Positions 33,839 through 43,227 of a stretch of DNA of 54,817 nucleotides are shown here, one piece after another. The stretch is taken from contig NZ_JAERQD010000043.1 in assembly GCF_016735695.1 (NCBI RefSeq), forward strand, positions 1 to 54,817. Direction: 5' to 3'. A model generated the notes under the pieces. The model was not told the DNA's origin. It worked only from the letters and a program-made list of their open reading frames with translations, and did not search any database. Position numbers and translations under genes: made by a program. The first letter of the stretch is position 1, and each line of letters opens with the position of its first letter. This DNA comes from Microvirga zambiensis WSM3693. GTDB taxonomy: Bacteria > Pseudomonadota > Alphaproteobacteria > Rhizobiales > Beijerinckiaceae.

Positions 33839-34758
33839 CAGCGCTTCTGCCTCAATCTAGGATCCAGCCATGCGTTCAGGATGTCAGCTAGCAATGTCAG
33901 GACAATATAGGCCGCGGAAACGAACATCAGCATTGCCTGCACGACGGGGAAGTCGCCTCTCTGAATTGATCGGTATGTCAGAAGGCCAATCCCATCGATG
34001 GCGAATACCGATTCGACGATGACCGAACCTCCAAGAAGCGTGCCAAGTTGCACGGCTGAAAGCGATATAATCGGCAATATGGCGTTGCGCATTGCGTGGT
34101 TCAGCATGATCCGAGCCGTCGGTATGCCCTTGGAGCGGGCTGTTCGGATGTAATCCTGTTCGAGCACTTCCATTACACCGGACCGTGTCAGTCGCATCAG
34201 CGCCGGGATTGCGCCGACCGCCAGCACCACAATAGGCATAATATAATGAAGCGGAGTTGAGGAGCCTGAAACGGGGAGCCACCGTAACGTGACGCCGAAG
34301 ATGCTGACCATCATCAACGCCAGGAAGAAGCTGGGTAATGCCTGACCGCTCAAAGCCAAGCTGCTGACCAAGCGGTCAAGCCAAGAGTTAGGTCGTAATG
34401 CAGCCAGCATACCCAGCGGCAGGCTGATTGTGAGGGCGACGACAAGGGCGCATACGGCGAGGATGGCGGTGGTGCCGATCCGGGCCATGAACAGCGAAAA
34501 CACTGTCTCGCGGGTGAAGAAGGATGTGCCGAGATCGCCTCTCGCTGCCCCGGTCAGCCAACTGGCATATTGGGCCAGTAAAGACCGGTCGAGCCCCATC
34601 GATCGTCGAATTTCCTCAATCTGTTCGGCACTGGCATTCTCTCCCGCAAGCGTGGCGGCAAGGTCGCCGGAAAGATGCAGGAGCGCAAATCCTACCAACG
34701 ACACCGTCAACAGAACGAGAAGTGAGACGAGCAGTTTGCCCCGAACGAAGCTCAGCAT
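33838..34758 (-). CDS. Peptide ABC transporter permease (DppB type)
   Basis: 306 residues from MLSFVRGKLLVSLLVLL. It has six membrane helices, the periplasmic loop ASAEQIEEIRRSMGLDRSLL, and the EAA motif EQDYIRTARSKGIPTARIML. The frame is also open to 34791, which would overlap the binding-protein gene; 34758 is preferred for the hydrophobic start and a GGAT box. Second gene of the operon. Confidence 0.92.
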   Translation of the reverse strand: MLSFVRGKLLVSLLVLLTVSLVGFALLHLSGDLAATLAGENASAEQIEEIRRSMGLDRSLLAQYASWLTGAARGDLGTSFFTRETVFSLFMARIGTTAILAVCALVVALTISLPLGMLAALRPNSWLDRLVSSLALSGQALPSFFLALMMVSIFGVTLRWLPVSGSSTPLHYIMPIVVLAVGAIPALMRLTRSGVMEVLEQDYIRTARSKGIPTARIMLNHAMRNAILPIISLSAVQLGTLLGGSVIVESVFAIDGIGLLTYRSIQRGDFPVVQAMLMFVSAAYIVLTLLADILNAWLDPRLRQKR

Positions 34759-34778
34759 CACCGTATCCGCTTTGTCTC

Positions 34779-36311
34779 CTACTTCGCCCAACCTGCAAGC
34801 GAGATGTCCGGGAAATCGATTACCGGAGCTTGATACCTGACCTGCTCCGAGAGGACATAGGTTGCGACCGTGCCGTATAGGGGAAGAACGTAGGCCTGTT
34901 CGTTAATGCGAGTCAGCGTGTTGCGATAGAGTTCCTCACGCTTTCCTTTGTCCGTTGTGCGCAAGGCGGTTGCATTCCACTCGGTGATGTCTTTGTCCTT
35001 CACGTAATCGGTGGAAGACCCGTTGAAGAAGATGCCGAGTGTATTCGAAATGTCCAATGATGTTACACCGCTGCCCCAACCAACAATGCTCATCTGCGAT
35101 TCGCCCTTAATATAGCGTTCGCGCCAAGCCGGCAGTGGCATTGTCTCAAGCCTGACCCGGATGCCAATTGCTGACAGGTACCCTTGCAATGCTTCGCCGA
35201 TCGCCCGGATGTTGGCTTCAGCCATCAACGTAACATCGAACCCATTGGCATAACCGGCCGTTTTCATCAGTTCCTTGGCCTTGGCGAGATTGAGCTCGTA
35301 AACCGGTTTCACGTCAGTGATGCAGAACCGCTGTGATGGATTGCAATTGGTTGCCAAGACGGCAGCATCGGGGCTGACGAGGCTATGAACCATTTCAGGT
35401 TTGTTCACGGCATAAGAGATGGCGCGCCGAACATCAGCGTTACTTAGCGGGTTGTTGTCCTTGCCAGCGACATTCATGCTCAGGAAATACATCCGCGTCG
35501 CCTGGCCGGTCTGTACAATGACACCCGGTGCACCCTGCAACGCCGTGACATCTGTCGGAGAGAGCGAAAGCGCCATGTCGATGCCGCCTGACATGAGTTC
35601 CGCGATTTGCGTCTGCGTTTCGGGGATGACACGAATTTCGATAGTCCCAATCGTCGGCTTGGGGCGTGTGCCGCCGAAATAGTTGTCGTTCCTTACCAGC
35701 GTATAGGAAGAGCCCTTCTGCATGCTCTTGAGCGCGTACGGACCGGTGCCGACCGGCTTCGTCGCATGAATCATGTGGCCGTTTGCTTCAGTGTATTCGT
35801 TCGGCCAGATGCCCACACGCGAAGCAAGCACGTTTTCGAAGGTCGGCTCCGGCTGCTTGAGGGAAAGTTTCACGGTGTATTCGTCAAGTTTTTCAACGGA
35901 AGCAATGTTGCCAAAATCCTGCTGCTGCTGACGGAACTTGTTATTCATGTCCATCAGTTGCTTGAAGGTGAAGACAACATCATCTGCGTTGAAGGTCTCT
36001 CCGTTTTGGAACTTGATTCCCTGGCGCAGCTTGAATTCAACCGACTTGTCACTTGTCCAGTTCCAGGAAGAAGCAAGCAGCGGTTTGAAATCGCCCGTCG
36101 CTCGGTCGGCATAAATCAGGGTGTCGAAGATGATCGTCCCGAACAGATCGGAGTCGGCGCTGCTTGTGTGGATGGAATCGATGAAATCCGTTTCTCGTGA
36201 AAGCGCCACGCGAAGCGTGTCGTCGGATTGCCCGGCCCGGACGGCAGAGGCAGAAAGAACCAGAGACATAAGTGCACCAAAGGCCGTGGACCATTTAAGG
36301 AGTTTTTTCAT
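34779..36311 (-). CDS. Peptide ABC transporter substrate-binding protein (SBP family 5)
   Basis: 510 residues from MKKLLKWSTAFGALMSLVLS, a Sec signal peptide cut near SAVRA-GQ. AAAGGGAA precedes the ATG. Family 5 features: LASSWNWTSDKSVEFKLRQG, then IKFQNGETFNADDVVFTFKQ, VGTGPYALKSMQKGSSYTLV and NADVRRAISYAVNKPEMV. It captures peptides or similar compounds in the periplasm. First gene of the operon; a carboxypeptidase-like gene is divergent, 84 bp away, suggesting shared control and a peptide-like substrate. Confidence 0.94.
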   Translation of the reverse strand: MKKLLKWSTAFGALMSLVLSASAVRAGQSDDTLRVALSRETDFIDSIHTSSADSDLFGTIIFDTLIYADRATGDFKPLLASSWNWTSDKSVEFKLRQGIKFQNGETFNADDVVFTFKQLMDMNNKFRQQQQDFGNIASVEKLDEYTVKLSLKQPEPTFENVLASRVGIWPNEYTEANGHMIHATKPVGTGPYALKSMQKGSSYTLVRNDNYFGGTRPKPTIGTIEIRVIPETQTQIAELMSGGIDMALSLSPTDVTALQGAPGVIVQTGQATRMYFLSMNVAGKDNNPLSNADVRRAISYAVNKPEMVHSLVSPDAAVLATNCNPSQRFCITDVKPVYELNLAKAKELMKTAGYANGFDVTLMAEANIRAIGEALQGYLSAIGIRVRLETMPLPAWRERYIKGESQMSIVGWGSGVTSLDISNTLGIFFNGSSTDYVKDKDITEWNATALRTTDKGKREELYRNTLTRINEQAYVLPLYGTVATYVLSEQVRYQAPVIDFPDISLAGWAK

Positions 36312-36395
36312 CAACCGTTCCCTTTCCAAGCGGCAGACCACTTGCATTTTTACTTTAAGTCTAAACTATTGGACCTCAAAAGAAGAGGTTTGTCC

Positions 36396-37472
36396 ATGAC
36401 CATAGGTTTCTTCTCAAGCAGCTATTCCGAAGCCCGGCAGCGCTTCCTGGCGAGCGCTCGCGCGAAGAATATGCCAGTGACCTCTTATCTCCATCCACAA
36501 GTCGGTCCAGCCAACGAGACATTGGCGACAGATGTCGCGCGTATCGGTCCGGCGGACGCTAGTCGCGTATTGATTTTGGAGTCTGGCCTTCACGGCGTCG
36601 AGGGCTACCCTGGATCGGCTTTGCAATTGTCCGCACTGGAGGAACCGACCTTTTCAGACGACGGCGATGTAGCGCTCCTTCTGGTCCATGCGATCAATCC
36701 CTGGGGCTATGCCTGGAACCGCCGGTTCAACGAAGACAATATCGATCTCAACCGGCATTTCATCGATTGGGATGCACCAGGCAGCCTCGATAATCCCGGT
36801 TACAGAGATGTAGCAGATTTCATCATCCCGCAGGATTTTTCCGCTGATGCGCTAGCTGCCTCTGATGCAAAGCTTGAAACCTATCGGACGGAAAGGGGCG
36901 AACTGGCATTTCGGTCTGCCATCAAGCTCGGTCAGTATTCGCACCCTGAGGGCCTCTATTACGGTGGGCTGGCGCCCTCATGGTCGGCAAGGACGGTTGC
37001 GCAGATTGCCAACGATCATTTGAAGTCGGCTAAGATATGCGGCTTGATCGATGTACACACTGGTTTAGGCCCGTTCGGCTTTGGAGAATGCCTAAGCGGC
37101 ATGGCACCCGACAGCGATGAGGGCAAACGCTGTAGCGACTGGTACGGCACGGTCGCTCATACGAAAAGCGCAAACACGGCTTATGCAGGAAGCGCAGCCT
37201 CCATTCTAGATGGATACAAGCGGGCTGCGCCATGGCTGGTCTGGACCCCAATCGGCCTGGAATTTGGCACCCGATCGGAAAAAGTTGTGCGTGACGCGGT
37301 ACGCTTCGATGGCTGGCTGCATCTCAATGGTGGCGTGGCTCATCCCAAGGCGCAACAAGTCAAAGCACTGATGCTTCACGCCTATTACCCGGATGAGCCT
37401 GAGTGGCGGCAGGCCGTGCTAATTCGCGGCATGGAAGTCGTTCGGTCAGGACTTAGCGGCATTTCGAGATGA
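36396..37472 (+). CDS. M14-type metallocarboxypeptidase (DUF2817)
   Basis: 358 residues. The zinc-binding motif is in LESGLHGVEGYPGSAL (H-x-x-E), followed by INPWGYAWNRRFNEDNIDLN and RHF, the third ligand in IDVHTGLGPFG, and a late catalytic Glu in GLEFGT. This is the DUF2817 branch of M14 peptidases. No signal peptide, so cytosolic. AGAGG lies eight bases before the ATG, and the recognisable sequence begins there. Its divergent neighbour is a complete peptide importer, so the natural role is to trim imported peptides or deacylate peptide-like substrates. Confidence 0.9.
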   Translation: MTIGFFSSSYSEARQRFLASARAKNMPVTSYLHPQVGPANETLATDVARIGPADASRVLILESGLHGVEGYPGSALQLSALEEPTFSDDGDVALLLVHAINPWGYAWNRRFNEDNIDLNRHFIDWDAPGSLDNPGYRDVADFIIPQDFSADALAASDAKLETYRTERGELAFRSAIKLGQYSHPEGLYYGGLAPSWSARTVAQIANDHLKSAKICGLIDVHTGLGPFGFGECLSGMAPDSDEGKRCSDWYGTVAHTKSANTAYAGSAASILDGYKRAAPWLVWTPIGLEFGTRSEKVVRDAVRFDGWLHLNGGVAHPKAQQVKALMLHAYYPDEPEWRQAVLIRGMEVVRSGLSGISR

Positions 37473-37577
37473 GAGGAGACGTTTGCATGAGGCCACTGAG
37501 CAAGTTTAGCTGCAAGGCGTAACTGGTTAACGTGATCAAATTACGTAATGCAACAACAGCACGGGTAAAGCAGGAAA

Positions 37578-38933
37578 ATGAAGGACTTCATTCTAGATCT
37601 CGTGGCACGCGGTGAACTCGCCGTGGTCAAGCGCCCTGTCAATCCGTGTCATGAGCTTGCCGCTGTCACCCGAGCCGTGCAGAAGGCGGGTGAGCAGGCC
37701 GTCCTCTTCGAGAAGGTAGGCGGCAGCGAGTTGCCGGTCATCTCCAATCTCTATGGCAGCCATGAGCGCCTGAAACGGCTGATCGGCGCGGGTGAATGCA
37801 GCTTCTGCGAACGCTGGATCGAATTGACCGACGCCTGCCTCGCTAGCCGCGATGCAGACGTGCTTGAACAAGCCAGTTCGGATGTCGAAGCCGAGTTCGT
37901 CTCCGGCACGCTCTCCGATCTGCCTGCGATCACCTATCACGGGCGGGATGCTGGCCCGTATTTCACCTCGGCGATCTATCTCGCGAGAGAGCCGGACAGT
38001 GGCGTGCCGAACCTGTCCTTTCATAGATCGATGTATGTGAGCGATACGGAGCTTCGAGTGCGGCTCGGAGGCACTCACGATCTGGCGCGGTATCAGGCCA
38101 AGGCGGAATCGCGCGGCCAGCCACTGGAAGCGGCGCTGCTGCTGAGTTGTCCGCCCGAAATCTTTCTGTCGGCCTGCGCCTCCCTGCCCTACGAGGCGAG
38201 TGAGCTGAACATGGCGGCCCAGATCGCGGGCAGGAAGCTGCCGATGCGCCGCTGTAAGACCATCGACCTTGAGGTGCCTGCCTCCGTGGATATCGTGGTC
38301 GAAGGCCGCTTCGTATCCAACGAACGTCGCCCGGAAGGCCCGTTCGGCGAGTTCATGGGGAACTACGTCGAAGTTGGCGACAATCATGTCTTTGAGGTCA
38401 CCCATGTCAGCTATCGCCGCGCGGCCGTGTTCCACGGCCTTGTCTGCGGCTCGCCCGAGGATCTGCGCCCGCTCGAGGCTGTGACGGCCGCTCGGATCTA
38501 TCGGCACGTTGCCGCGCAGGTGCCGGGAATCATCGACATCTGCTGCCGGCCGAATGTGATGATCACGATTATCAAGCTCAAGGTTCAGTACGAAGGGCAC
38601 GCCAAGCATGCGCTGCTGGCCGCAATGGGCTCCTATCTTGACTACAACAAGGTCGTCATCGCCGTGGATGAGGATGTCGACATCTATAATCTAGATGACG
38701 TGATGTGGGCCTACCTGACCCGTGGCAGGGCCGATACCCGGGCCATGATCCTCAATGATATCCCGGGCTTCTACCGGGACGCCAAGAAGGATCACTGGGG
38801 CCGGCTCGCCATCGACGCCACAATGCCCTGGGGCCGAGCTGCCGAATTCGTCCGCAAGTCAATTCCTGGAGAAGACGATATTGACCTACGCGAATGGGTC
38901 GATCGAGGTTCCGGTCACGAGCGTGAAACATGA
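37578..38933 (+). CDS. UbiD-family prenylated-FMN decarboxylase
   Basis: 451 residues, normal for UbiD. Conserved parts: AVLFEKVGGSELPVISNLYG near the start, FHRSMYVSDTELRVRLGGTH, and the catalytic ERRPEGPFGEFMGNYVE with the Glu/Arg that hold the cofactor, then CRPNVMITIIKLKVQYEGHA, DEDVDIYNLDDVMWA and TMPWG near the end. It (de)carboxylates aromatic or alpha,beta-unsaturated acids using prFMN, which the UbiX at 39375 would supply. Substrate cannot be read from sequence; a catabolic (hydroxybenzoate- or pyrrole-carboxylate-like) acid is more likely than ubiquinone synthesis on an accessory replicon. A terminator-like hairpin follows. Confidence 0.92.
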   Translation: MKDFILDLVARGELAVVKRPVNPCHELAAVTRAVQKAGEQAVLFEKVGGSELPVISNLYGSHERLKRLIGAGECSFCERWIELTDACLASRDADVLEQASSDVEAEFVSGTLSDLPAITYHGRDAGPYFTSAIYLAREPDSGVPNLSFHRSMYVSDTELRVRLGGTHDLARYQAKAESRGQPLEAALLLSCPPEIFLSACASLPYEASELNMAAQIAGRKLPMRRCKTIDLEVPASVDIVVEGRFVSNERRPEGPFGEFMGNYVEVGDNHVFEVTHVSYRRAAVFHGLVCGSPEDLRPLEAVTAARIYRHVAAQVPGIIDICCRPNVMITIIKLKVQYEGHAKHALLAAMGSYLDYNKVVIAVDEDVDIYNLDDVMWAYLTRGRADTRAMILNDIPGFYRDAKKDHWGRLAIDATMPWGRAAEFVRKSIPGEDDIDLREWVDRGSGHERET

Positions 38934-38963
38934 TGGGGCGGCCGAAGGCCCCTCCTCCTTTTT
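38934..38963 (+). terminator. Rho-independent terminator after UbiD
   Basis: GGGGC (38935-38939) pairs with GCCCC (38948-38952) around an inner GGCC-GAA-GGCC, followed by CTCCT and a TTTTT run at 38959-38963, just after the UbiD stop at 38931-38933. Suggests UbiD and UbiX are separately transcribed. Confidence 0.6.
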
Positions 38964-39043
38964 GCCCTCAGTCGGCAAAGCTGTCCGGCTGCTGCTATCG
39001 GCACATCTAGCTTTGGAATTGCGAGGGCTTTAGAGACTTCATG

Positions 39044-39283
39044 CTAGGGATGCGCCAGACCTCCTGTATCTGACCCATCTAGGCGATAGATATCACCCGA
39101 GTGCAGCACATAGTCGTCTGCAGAGCCTCCGTCACGGGTGCGAGCTACTTGAAGGACTGGGCCGTAGCGCTTGGCGAAAATGTCTGGGACATCCGCCACA
39201 CGAACATGGTGCTTATCTTCCAGATTCCGCCTCCAGGCGAAGATTGCGATTGAGCTGAGTGCCTTCGCTCGAGTGGACTTATA
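39044..39283 (-). pseudogene. Gene remnant between ubiD and ubiX
   Basis: An open minus-strand frame of 79 codons begins directly after a stop codon, without a start, and reads as ordinary protein: ALSSIAIFAWRRNLEDKHHV, VADVPDIFAKRYGPVLQVAR, DGGSADDYVLHSGDIYRLDG. It ends at TAG 39044-39046. It looks like the 3' end of a lost gene; family not recognised. Confidence 0.4.
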
Positions 39284-39374
39284 TTAGCATCATCGTAGTT
39301 AGGGCCGGGGCGCAAATTGCTATTGCATTGCATAGTGTGATGAATAATTGAAAAGCCAGAGAGAAGGTCAGACG

Positions 39375-39947
39375 ATGAGCAGCAATCCGCGCCGTATTGT
39401 GGTTGGCATATCTGGAGCGTCAGGGGTCATCTATGGGATCCGTCTACTTCAGGTCCTGCGAGAAGCTGATGTCGAGACTCATCTGGTGATGACCCGCTCG
39501 GCCGAAATCACGTTGGCGTATGAGAGCGAATACAAGGTGGCAGAGGTGCGCGATCTTGCGAGCCGCACCTATGCGCCGACCGATATTAGTGCGGCTATTT
39601 CCAGTGGCTCGTTCCGGACTGCAGGAATGATCGTCGCACCCTGCTCAATAAGATCGATGTCTGAGGTTGCCAGCGGCGTAACCACAGGCCTTCTGAGCCG
39701 TGCAGCAGACGTGGTGCTAAAGGAGAGGCGACGCCTCGTGCTAATGGTGCGCGAGACTCCCCTGCACAGCGGCCATTTGCGAACGATGGTCCAGCTTTCA
39801 GAAATGGGGGCGATTATAGCCCCACCCGTACCTGCCTTCTACGCACGGCCGCAGACCCTTGATGACATGATCGACCACACGATCGGCCGAATGCTCGATC
39901 TCTTCGACGTCGATACCGGGCTGGTCCGGCGGTGGAAGGACGGATGA
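39375..39947 (+). CDS. ubiX: UbiX-family flavin prenyltransferase
   Basis: 190 residues. GISGASGVIYGIRLLQVL (FMN loop), APCSIRSMSEVASGVTTGLL, VLKERRRLVLMVRETPLHSG and FYARPQTLDDMIDH are diagnostic of UbiX/Pad1. It makes prenylated FMN from FMN and dimethylallyl phosphate. Start 39375 (MSSNPRRIVVG) has GAAGG eight bases upstream; the frame extends further to 39348. It lies 441 bp after the UbiD gene in the same direction and most likely matures it. Confidence 0.94.
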   Translation: MSSNPRRIVVGISGASGVIYGIRLLQVLREADVETHLVMTRSAEITLAYESEYKVAEVRDLASRTYAPTDISAAISSGSFRTAGMIVAPCSIRSMSEVASGVTTGLLSRAADVVLKERRRLVLMVRETPLHSGHLRTMVQLSEMGAIIAPPVPAFYARPQTLDDMIDHTIGRMLDLFDVDTGLVRRWKDG

Positions 39948-39952
39948 ACCTC

Positions 39953-40447
39953 TCAGCCGAGTGTGCGGGCGGCTTGTGCTACCACGTCGAAGGCTTTGGT
40001 GAGCGCCCCATCCTTGGGAGTTTCAGCTTTGAGAAGCTCCGGCAGGGCTTGCTCTAGCGGCAGACCGGCATTCGAGGAGTGAGCCTGTAGCCAAGTCTCG
40101 ATCGCCGAAAGCTGGATGAACTCCGCCTCCAACTCGAGCGCCTTCACCTTCTCGCGCAGTGCTAGCCGGTTGGCATCAGGCACTTCAGCCCAGCCGGGCT
40201 TTAACTGAACCCGAACGCGACGCAAGGGAAGAATTACTATTCGGCGCCAGTTGGCGATCTCAGCGTCGAGCGTCGCTATTCCTGCCGTATTGAGCGGTCG
40301 GCCGAGCCGCACATCGGCATAGAGCAAAGCAATCAGCATAAGTACATCCACCCCGCCTTCGTCCTGCAGCTTTAGGCAAGCTGGGCTGACGCCCGGGTGG
40401 GCATAGAAGGCAAGAGCGAAATCGCGCAGCGGGCTTGAGGAAGTCAT
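39953..40447 (-). CDS. TIGR02444 (DUF2390) family protein
   Basis: 164 residues from MTSSSPLRDFALAFYAHPGV. The opening PLRDFALAFYAHPGVSPACL then LKLQDEGGVDVLMLIALLYA is the family signature; the rest is helical. These proteins are common in proteobacteria with unknown role. The stop is 5 bp from the UbiX stop (convergent). Confidence 0.82.
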   Translation of the reverse strand: MTSSSPLRDFALAFYAHPGVSPACLKLQDEGGVDVLMLIALLYADVRLGRPLNTAGIATLDAEIANWRRIVILPLRRVRVQLKPGWAEVPDANRLALREKVKALELEAEFIQLSAIETWLQAHSSNAGLPLEQALPELLKAETPKDGALTKAFDVVAQAARTLG

Positions 40448-40519
40448 GCGACTTGCATCCCACGGTGCACCTAAGACCGTCAAGCCGAGCTTTCAAATGC
40501 AGCTGCTGCGCGTGATCTC

Positions 40520-40850
40520 TTACATTGCAGGATCCGGACATTCTAACTTTGCGGCTAGATAACTGTGGCTGATAACAAAGGCTTTGAAACTTAAATCGAT
40601 ATGTTCCCAGGCAGCTTGCGGGTTCGTCAGGATAGCTCGCTTGGGCTCACCCTGCCCTAACAGTTCCAACAATTCCGGCAGCGAGAAATGCGTGGGGCGC
40701 GGCGTGTAAGCAAGGCATCCAAGATGAGGATGTCCAGGTCCTTGAGATTCGGCGGGTTTTCTTCGGGGATGTGGCTCACGAACGGCGCGTAAGCGATATT
40801 GCCGAAACGGGAGACGAAAGCGTCGATATCCCTATGGATCATGCTTAACG
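40520..40850 (-). pseudogene. MBL-fold hydrolase (PhnP-like), truncated and frameshifted
   Basis: From about 40850 the minus strand reads IHRDIDAFVSRFGNIAYAPF, VSHIPEENPPNLKDLDILIL and DALL, then shifts frame near 40695 and continues as YTPRPTHFSLPELLELLGQG, EPKRAILTNPQAAW to TAA at 40520-40522. This is the C-terminal half of PhnP-like beta-lactamase-fold phosphodiesterases (IPEENL, DALRYxPHPTHF). The metal-binding HxHxDH half is missing. It meets the hexapeptide fragment at about 40850-40858. Confidence 0.72.
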
Positions 40851-40858
40851 GCACGGCC

Positions 40859-41100
40859 TCCATTGTGAGAGACCGGCTGCTGGCCGCGGACGTGCTCGTG
40901 GAAGCTGGCGCCGTCATCGCCAATCATCGTCGCGAACCGCCTAAACGGCGATGTTCATCCTCCACGAGGGCACAACGAGCAAACCGGTGCCGTGACGTTC
41001 GGCGCCATCGTGGGCGATGGCTGTCGGATCGGGGCCAATGTGGTCCATGCCCCCGGCTCCATTCTACCGGAAAAGGACCGTGGTGCTGAGGCTTTCTCTC
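40859..41100 (+). pseudogene. Left-handed beta-helix (hexapeptide) transferase fragment
   Basis: The plus strand encodes SIVRDRLLAADVLVEAGAVI, ANHR, then after frame changes GAVTFGAIVGDGCRIGANVV and HAPGSILPEKD, typical hexapeptide-repeat coils of nucleotidyltransferase/acyltransferase proteins. Both the N-terminus and a single frame are lost. Head to head with the broken MBL gene. Confidence 0.62.
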
Positions 41101-41199
41101 ATTGATCAGCGACCTGACGATTACCTCAGCAAATAGTGTTGCCCGTTTTCATGTTTTCATTAACTTCGAGCCTGTTGACGGCTCGTCGAAGTGGACGGC

Positions 41200-43227
41200 T
41201 CAGGCCGCCCGCTCAAGTCCCGGGCCGCTCTCCAAACTGTAACTCAACTCCCGGGCGGGCTTTGGCTTCGCGAAGAAAAAGCCCTGAGCTTGGATGCACC
41301 CGGCAGCACGGAGCCGAACGAGCTGTTCTTCAGTCTCAACGCCCTCGGCGGTAGTGATCATTCTCAGGCTCGCTCCGAGCCTTACGATCGATTCAACGAT
41401 CACGGCTGCATCCCCCTCGTCGGGGAGGTCCCGAACGAACAGTTGATCGACCTTGATCTTGTCGAAGGGGAACCGGCGCAGATAGCTCAGGGACGAGTAG
41501 CCAGTACCGAAATCGTCCAAAGCGATGCGTATGCCCATGCTCCTAAGCTGGTGAAGCGTCGCGAGCGTCGCGTCATTGTCCTGGAGCAGCACCGACTCTG
41601 TGATCTCTAGTTCCAGGCGGTTTGGAGAAAGACCGGAGGCATCGAGGGCTGTTATCACCTGCTGGGCGAGATTACCGGATCGGAACTGCACAGGCGACAG
41701 ATTGACAGCAACGCGGATGTGGTCTGGCCATTTGGCTGCCTCGGTGCAGGCCTGCTGAAGGACCCACCGACCGAGGCTGGCGATCAGCCCGGTTTCTTCG
41801 GCGAGCGGAATGAAATCACCCGGTGCGATAATTCCTTTCTCGGGGTGATTCCAGCGCAGAAGGGCCTCGAACCCGCAGATTTCATAGAGTTTGAGGTTTA
41901 CGATCGGCTGATATGCGAGCATCAGTTCGTCATTGCTGATCGCCTTACGCAAGTCGAGTTCCAGTTGGCGACGGGCCTGTAGCTGTTCGTCCATTTCAGG
42001 AGCGAAAAACTGGTAGGTGCCGCGTCCGACCGCCTTGGCGCGGTATAGGGCGAGGTCCGCGAACTGAAGGATTTGACTCGGTGTCCTTCCCTCTCGGATG
42101 AGAGCGATGCCGATACTGGCTCCGATGACGATCTCATGCCCGTCAATGAAATAAGGGGCACCAAGAGCAGTCACGATCTGCGTCGCAAGTCGCGCGCATC
42201 CCTCCAAGTTGGTGACGCCCATTTGAAGAACGGCAAACTCGTCGCCACCAAGGCGTGCAATGACGTCACCGTCGGCAACGCAGTTGCTAATGCGTGTCGT
42301 GACTTCCCTGAGGAGGGCATCGCCCATTCCGTGCCCAAACGAGTCGTTGACGTCTTTGAAACGGTCGAGATCAAGGAGCAGCACCGCCTGGGTAACTTTG
42401 TTGCCGTCGCGATTTGCCAGGATCCCTTCCAGGGTTTCCTGAAACAGCGCGCGGTTGGCAAGACCAGTCAAGGAATCGCGGTGGGCGAGCACGCGTAGCT
42501 TCTTGTGCGCTCCGCTGAGCAAGCCAATGTGGCGAAGGAGAAGGGCTAGGAGAATAAATCCGGAAAGAATGAGCCCGGCGACGATGCCGGTGAACCTCCA
42601 GTGCATACGGAGCAGACCCTCTTGCTCGGCCGCAACAGTGTTCGCACTGTACGAGTGAGCGACGGAAGCAATTTGGATGAATATCGCTTCGAGCGGCTTT
42701 ACGGCCTGCAAGGCCTTTTGAGCTGCGCCTGGCTGATCGATATTATCGATAAGCGGCTCAATGGTTCGCAGGATATCACTGAGTTGACGGAGGGCAGCCA
42801 CGTATTCCGGGTACCCTCGAAGCGGTTCGGTCAGGATATCGCTTCGGAGAAATGACTTGGCGCGATCCATAAGTATATCAAAGCGCAGTCTAATTTCGCC
42901 TTCATCGACATCACTACCGGGATCCCCATACTCGGCAAGGCGCTGCTCAAGTCGAACGAACTCATTTGACGCCTGACTGGCATCCCAGGATGGGCGATAT
43001 CGGGAAACATACTCGAGCGAATACTGCCGCTTGACCACGAGGGTCGAAACATACCCTGCCGAAATCACGAAGCCGCAGATAATGACGCCAAGCAACAGTT
43101 GAAATGCACGCAGGGACAAGCGTTTCATCCTCCGGATCGGCTCCGGCTTGTACGCAGGAAAAGCGGGTGCAAACAGTGACTTAGGCGAAGCTCGATCAAG
43201 ACGATTATTCTCTTGCTTCAGTGCCAT
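41200..43227 (-). CDS. GGDEF-EAL membrane protein (c-di-GMP turnover)
   Basis: 675 residues. One membrane helix near 40-61, a periplasmic helical sensor region to about 210, a second helix at about 214-236, then GGDEF (VIARLGGDEFAVLQMG, intact GGDEF) and EAL domains. The EAL domain keeps FEALLRW, ELEITESVLL, DDFGTGYSSL, KVDQLFV and AEGVETEEQL, so phosphodiesterase activity is expected. The RxxD inhibitory site before GGDEF is not seen. It makes or degrades c-di-GMP in response to an unknown periplasmic signal. Start 43227 is one of several possible; 43128 is also feasible. Confidence 0.93.
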   Translation of the reverse strand: MALKQENNRLDRASPKSLFAPAFPAYKPEPIRRMKRLSLRAFQLLLGVIICGFVISAGYVSTLVVKRQYSLEYVSRYRPSWDASQASNEFVRLEQRLAEYGDPGSDVDEGEIRLRFDILMDRAKSFLRSDILTEPLRGYPEYVAALRQLSDILRTIEPLIDNIDQPGAAQKALQAVKPLEAIFIQIASVAHSYSANTVAAEQEGLLRMHWRFTGIVAGLILSGFILLALLLRHIGLLSGAHKKLRVLAHRDSLTGLANRALFQETLEGILANRDGNKVTQAVLLLDLDRFKDVNDSFGHGMGDALLREVTTRISNCVADGDVIARLGGDEFAVLQMGVTNLEGCARLATQIVTALGAPYFIDGHEIVIGASIGIALIREGRTPSQILQFADLALYRAKAVGRGTYQFFAPEMDEQLQARRQLELDLRKAISNDELMLAYQPIVNLKLYEICGFEALLRWNHPEKGIIAPGDFIPLAEETGLIASLGRWVLQQACTEAAKWPDHIRVAVNLSPVQFRSGNLAQQVITALDASGLSPNRLELEITESVLLQDNDATLATLHQLRSMGIRIALDDFGTGYSSLSYLRRFPFDKIKVDQLFVRDLPDEGDAAVIVESIVRLGASLRMITTAEGVETEEQLVRLRAAGCIQAQGFFFAKPKPARELSYSLESGPGLERAA

